Assembly: GCF_014651715.1 (NCBI RefSeq)
Contig: NZ_BMXK01000004.1
Span: 62,001-126,000, forward strand
Reading direction: 5' to 3'
Origin: Zhihengliuella salsuginis
GTDB lineage: Bacteria > Actinomycetota > Actinomycetes > Actinomycetales > Micrococcaceae
DNA length: 64,000 nucleotides
Position numbers and translations under genes: made by a program. This document shows positions 62,391 to 64,000 of the stretch, one piece after another; the stretch's first letter is position 1; each line of letters begins with the position of its first letter. The notes under the pieces were generated by a model, which saw nothing but the letters and a program-made list of their open reading frames with translations, was not told the origin of the DNA and did no database searches.

Positions 62391-64000
62391 TCAGCCGAGC
62401 CGGAAGACGGCCGTCAGCAGGGTCATCGTGACGACGGTGATGAGCAGGATGCCGGCCAGGTTCAGCCAGATGCCGCCCTTGATCATCTGCCCGATCGTGA
62501 CGTAGCCGGACCCGTACGCGATCGCGTTCGGGGGCGTCGCCACGGGAAGCATGAACGCGCAGGTGGCCGCCAGCGCCACCGGCACGGCCAGCAGCATCGG
62601 ATCCACGCCCAGGCCGAGCGCGACGCCGCCGGCCACCGGGAGGAAGGTCGCCGCCGTCGCGGTGTTGCTCGTGAGCTCCGTCAGGAAGATGACGCCCGCG
62701 ACCATGACGAGCACCAGGACGATCACGGGGACCGTTCCGAGCGCCTCCGCCTGCTCGCCGATCCAGTCGGTCAGCCCGGAGGAGCTGAACTGCGCGGACA
62801 GGGCCAGGCCGCCGCCGAAGAGCAGCAGCACGCCCCACGGGAGCTTGACGGCCGATTCCCAGTCGAGGAGGCGCACGCCGCGCTTGGCGCCGGCCGGCAG
62901 CAGGAACAGCAGCACCGAGACGGTCATCGCGATCCCCGCATCGGAGATCAGCCCGGAGGCGATCATCGGCATGAAGACCCAGGAGAGCGCGGCGAGGGCG
63001 AAGAGCGCCAGCACGAGCTTCTCCCCCGTGCTCATCGGTCCGAGCTCGCGCAGCTGGCGGCGGATCGGCTCGCGTCCGCCCGGGATCTCGTCGATCTCCG
63101 GCTTGAACAGCACCCTGGTGAGCAGGAACCAGACCAGCACCAGCATCACGGCCGCCAGCGGCAGGCCCACCAGCATCCACCGGCCGAAGCCGATCTCCAC
63201 CCCGTGGGCGTCGTTCATGTAGCCCACGAGGAGCGTGTTCGGCGGCGTCCCGATGATGGTGGAGAGCGATCCCACCGAGGCGGCGTAGGCGATGCCGAGC
63301 ATCAGCGCGGTGCCGAAGTTGGACTTGACCACCGCCTCCTTCACCTTCGCGTCGGTGGACCTCGCCTGCCCGCTCCCCTCCTCGCCGTCGGACGGCTCGC
63401 CGGCGCCCTCGCGCCCGCCGCCGATGTTGGTGACGAGCAGCAGCACGGAGACGCCGATGGGCAGCATCATCACGGTGGTCGCCGTGTTGGAGACCCACAT
63501 GCTGAGGAACGCGGTGGCCAGCATGAAGCCGGCGATCACCATGTTGGAGCGGGTGCCCATCGCGGAGACCGTCATCAGCGCGATCCGCCGGTGGAGATTC
63601 CACCGCTGCATCGCCAGGGCGAGGATGAATCCGCCCATGAAGAGGAAGATGATGTCGTTGCCGTAGCTGGACCCGACGTCGCCGATGTCGACGCCCCCGA
63701 AGACCGGGAACACCACCAGCGGCACCAGGGCCGTCGCCGGGATGGGCAGGGCCTCCGTCATCCACCAGATGCCCATGAGGACGGCCGTGGCCGCGGTCAA
63801 CCGGGCGGCGGGATCGAGATCCTGCGGCATCGAGAAATACACGGCGAATGCGGCGACGATTCCGGCGGCCAGGCCGATCCACCGCCTCTTGTTCGTCCGG
63901 GGCTCGACCGGCTCTGCCAGGAGACCGGGAGCCGTGTGCTCGCTCTCGCGGGCACTCGACTGCGCGCTCCGGTTCTCGCCGCCGGGTGTGTATGAACGGG
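62391..64000 (-). CDS. DASS/SLC13-family dicarboxylate/sodium symporter (5' end outside window)
   Basis: The protein-coding frame is open from the stop at 62391 to the window end (more than 530 codons), with no start codon before GTG 63842. The reading before it looks real: PVEPRTNKRRWIGLAAGIVAAFAV is the first membrane helix. Motifs: WWMTEALPIPATALVP, FLFMGGFILALAMQRWNLH, VSNTATTVMMLPIG and LPVATPPNAIAYGSG. Sodium-coupled uptake of succinate, malate or similar; substrate not proven. Confidence 0.9.
   Translation of the reverse strand, partial: RSYTPGGENRSAQSSARESEHTAPGLLAEPVEPRTNKRRWIGLAAGIVAAFAVYFSMPQDLDPAARLTAATAVLMGIWWMTEALPIPATALVPLVVFPVFGGVDIGDVGSSYGNDIIFLFMGGFILALAMQRWNLHRRIALMTVSAMGTRSNMVIAGFMLATAFLSMWVSNTATTVMMLPIGVSVLLLVTNIGGGREGAGEPSDGEEGSGQARSTDAKVKEAVVKSNFGTALMLGIAYAASVGSLSTIIGTPPNTLLVGYMNDAHGVEIGFGRWMLVGLPLAAVMLVLVWFLLTRVLFKPEIDEIPGGREPIRRQLRELGPMSTGEKLVLALFALAALSWVFMPMIASGLISDAGIAMTVSVLLFLLPAGAKRGVRLLDWESAVKLPWGVLLLFGGGLALSAQFSSSGLTDWIGEQAEALGTVPVIVLVLVMVAGVIFLTELTSNTATAATFLPVAGGVALGLGVDPMLLAVPVALAATCAFMLPVATPPNAIAYGSGYVTIGQMIKGGIWLNLAGILLITVVTMTLLTAVFRLG

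Overview
The window is high-GC DNA with short intergenic gaps. The gene order is typical of Actinobacteria (sigE/anti-sigma/tatB, dapE/dapD, fdxA-dapC, gluABCD, an opp operon with a fused double ATPase, DUF3117). The best guess from protein content is the family Micrococcaceae (Arthrobacter-like); this is inference, since no rRNA or other marker is present. I saw no tRNA, rRNA, CRISPR array, insertion sequence or prophage.

Layout. 1-24 kb is a conserved core: a membrane stress protein, an MgtE-N/CBS protein, DUF1003, the Mrp ATPase, tatB, a long anti-sigma factor and sigE, an O-methyltransferase, DUF3117, a LOG-type protein, the glutamate ABC transporter gluABCD, the succinylase-branch lysine/diaminopimelate genes dapE, dapD and dapC, citrate synthase, a 7Fe ferredoxin and typA. 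22.4-28.5 kb is an oligopeptide ABC operon. 29-33 kb holds a mechanosensitive-channel-like protein, a secreted arabinanase under a pair of palindromic operators, and a DinB-like protein.

33-45 kb is mixed metabolic and accessory DNA. Its most notable element is a TPP (THI-box) riboswitch on the minus strand at about 37138-37216. It leads directly into a two-gene operon of a short-chain dehydrogenase and a luciferase-like flavin monooxygenase, neither of which is a standard thiamine gene. Also here are an FNT channel, a TSUP exporter, an ABC-F ATPase, ArfB, and a desaturase/ferredoxin pair. 45-56.5 kb is an accessory patchwork: a carboxyethylornithine-synthase-like enzyme, GNATs, an immunity-protein-like pair, a BCCT transporter, a TetR/membrane-protein pair with five phased CTAG sites, a WYL regulator with a clean inverted repeat facing a VOC protein, and an HTH-MNT/HEPN toxin-antitoxin-like pair. 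56.5-64 kb returns to core genes (ychF, rmuC), then an ABC exporter with its two-component system and a DASS/SLC13 transporter cut by the window end.

Expression signals. About 19 genes have a TANNNT -10 hexamer only 6-8 nt before the start codon, which predicts leaderless mRNAs and settles several start codons. Strong hairpins end many units. In both ABC importer operons a hairpin also sits just after the substrate-binding-protein gene, suggesting the binding protein is made in excess over the membrane parts.
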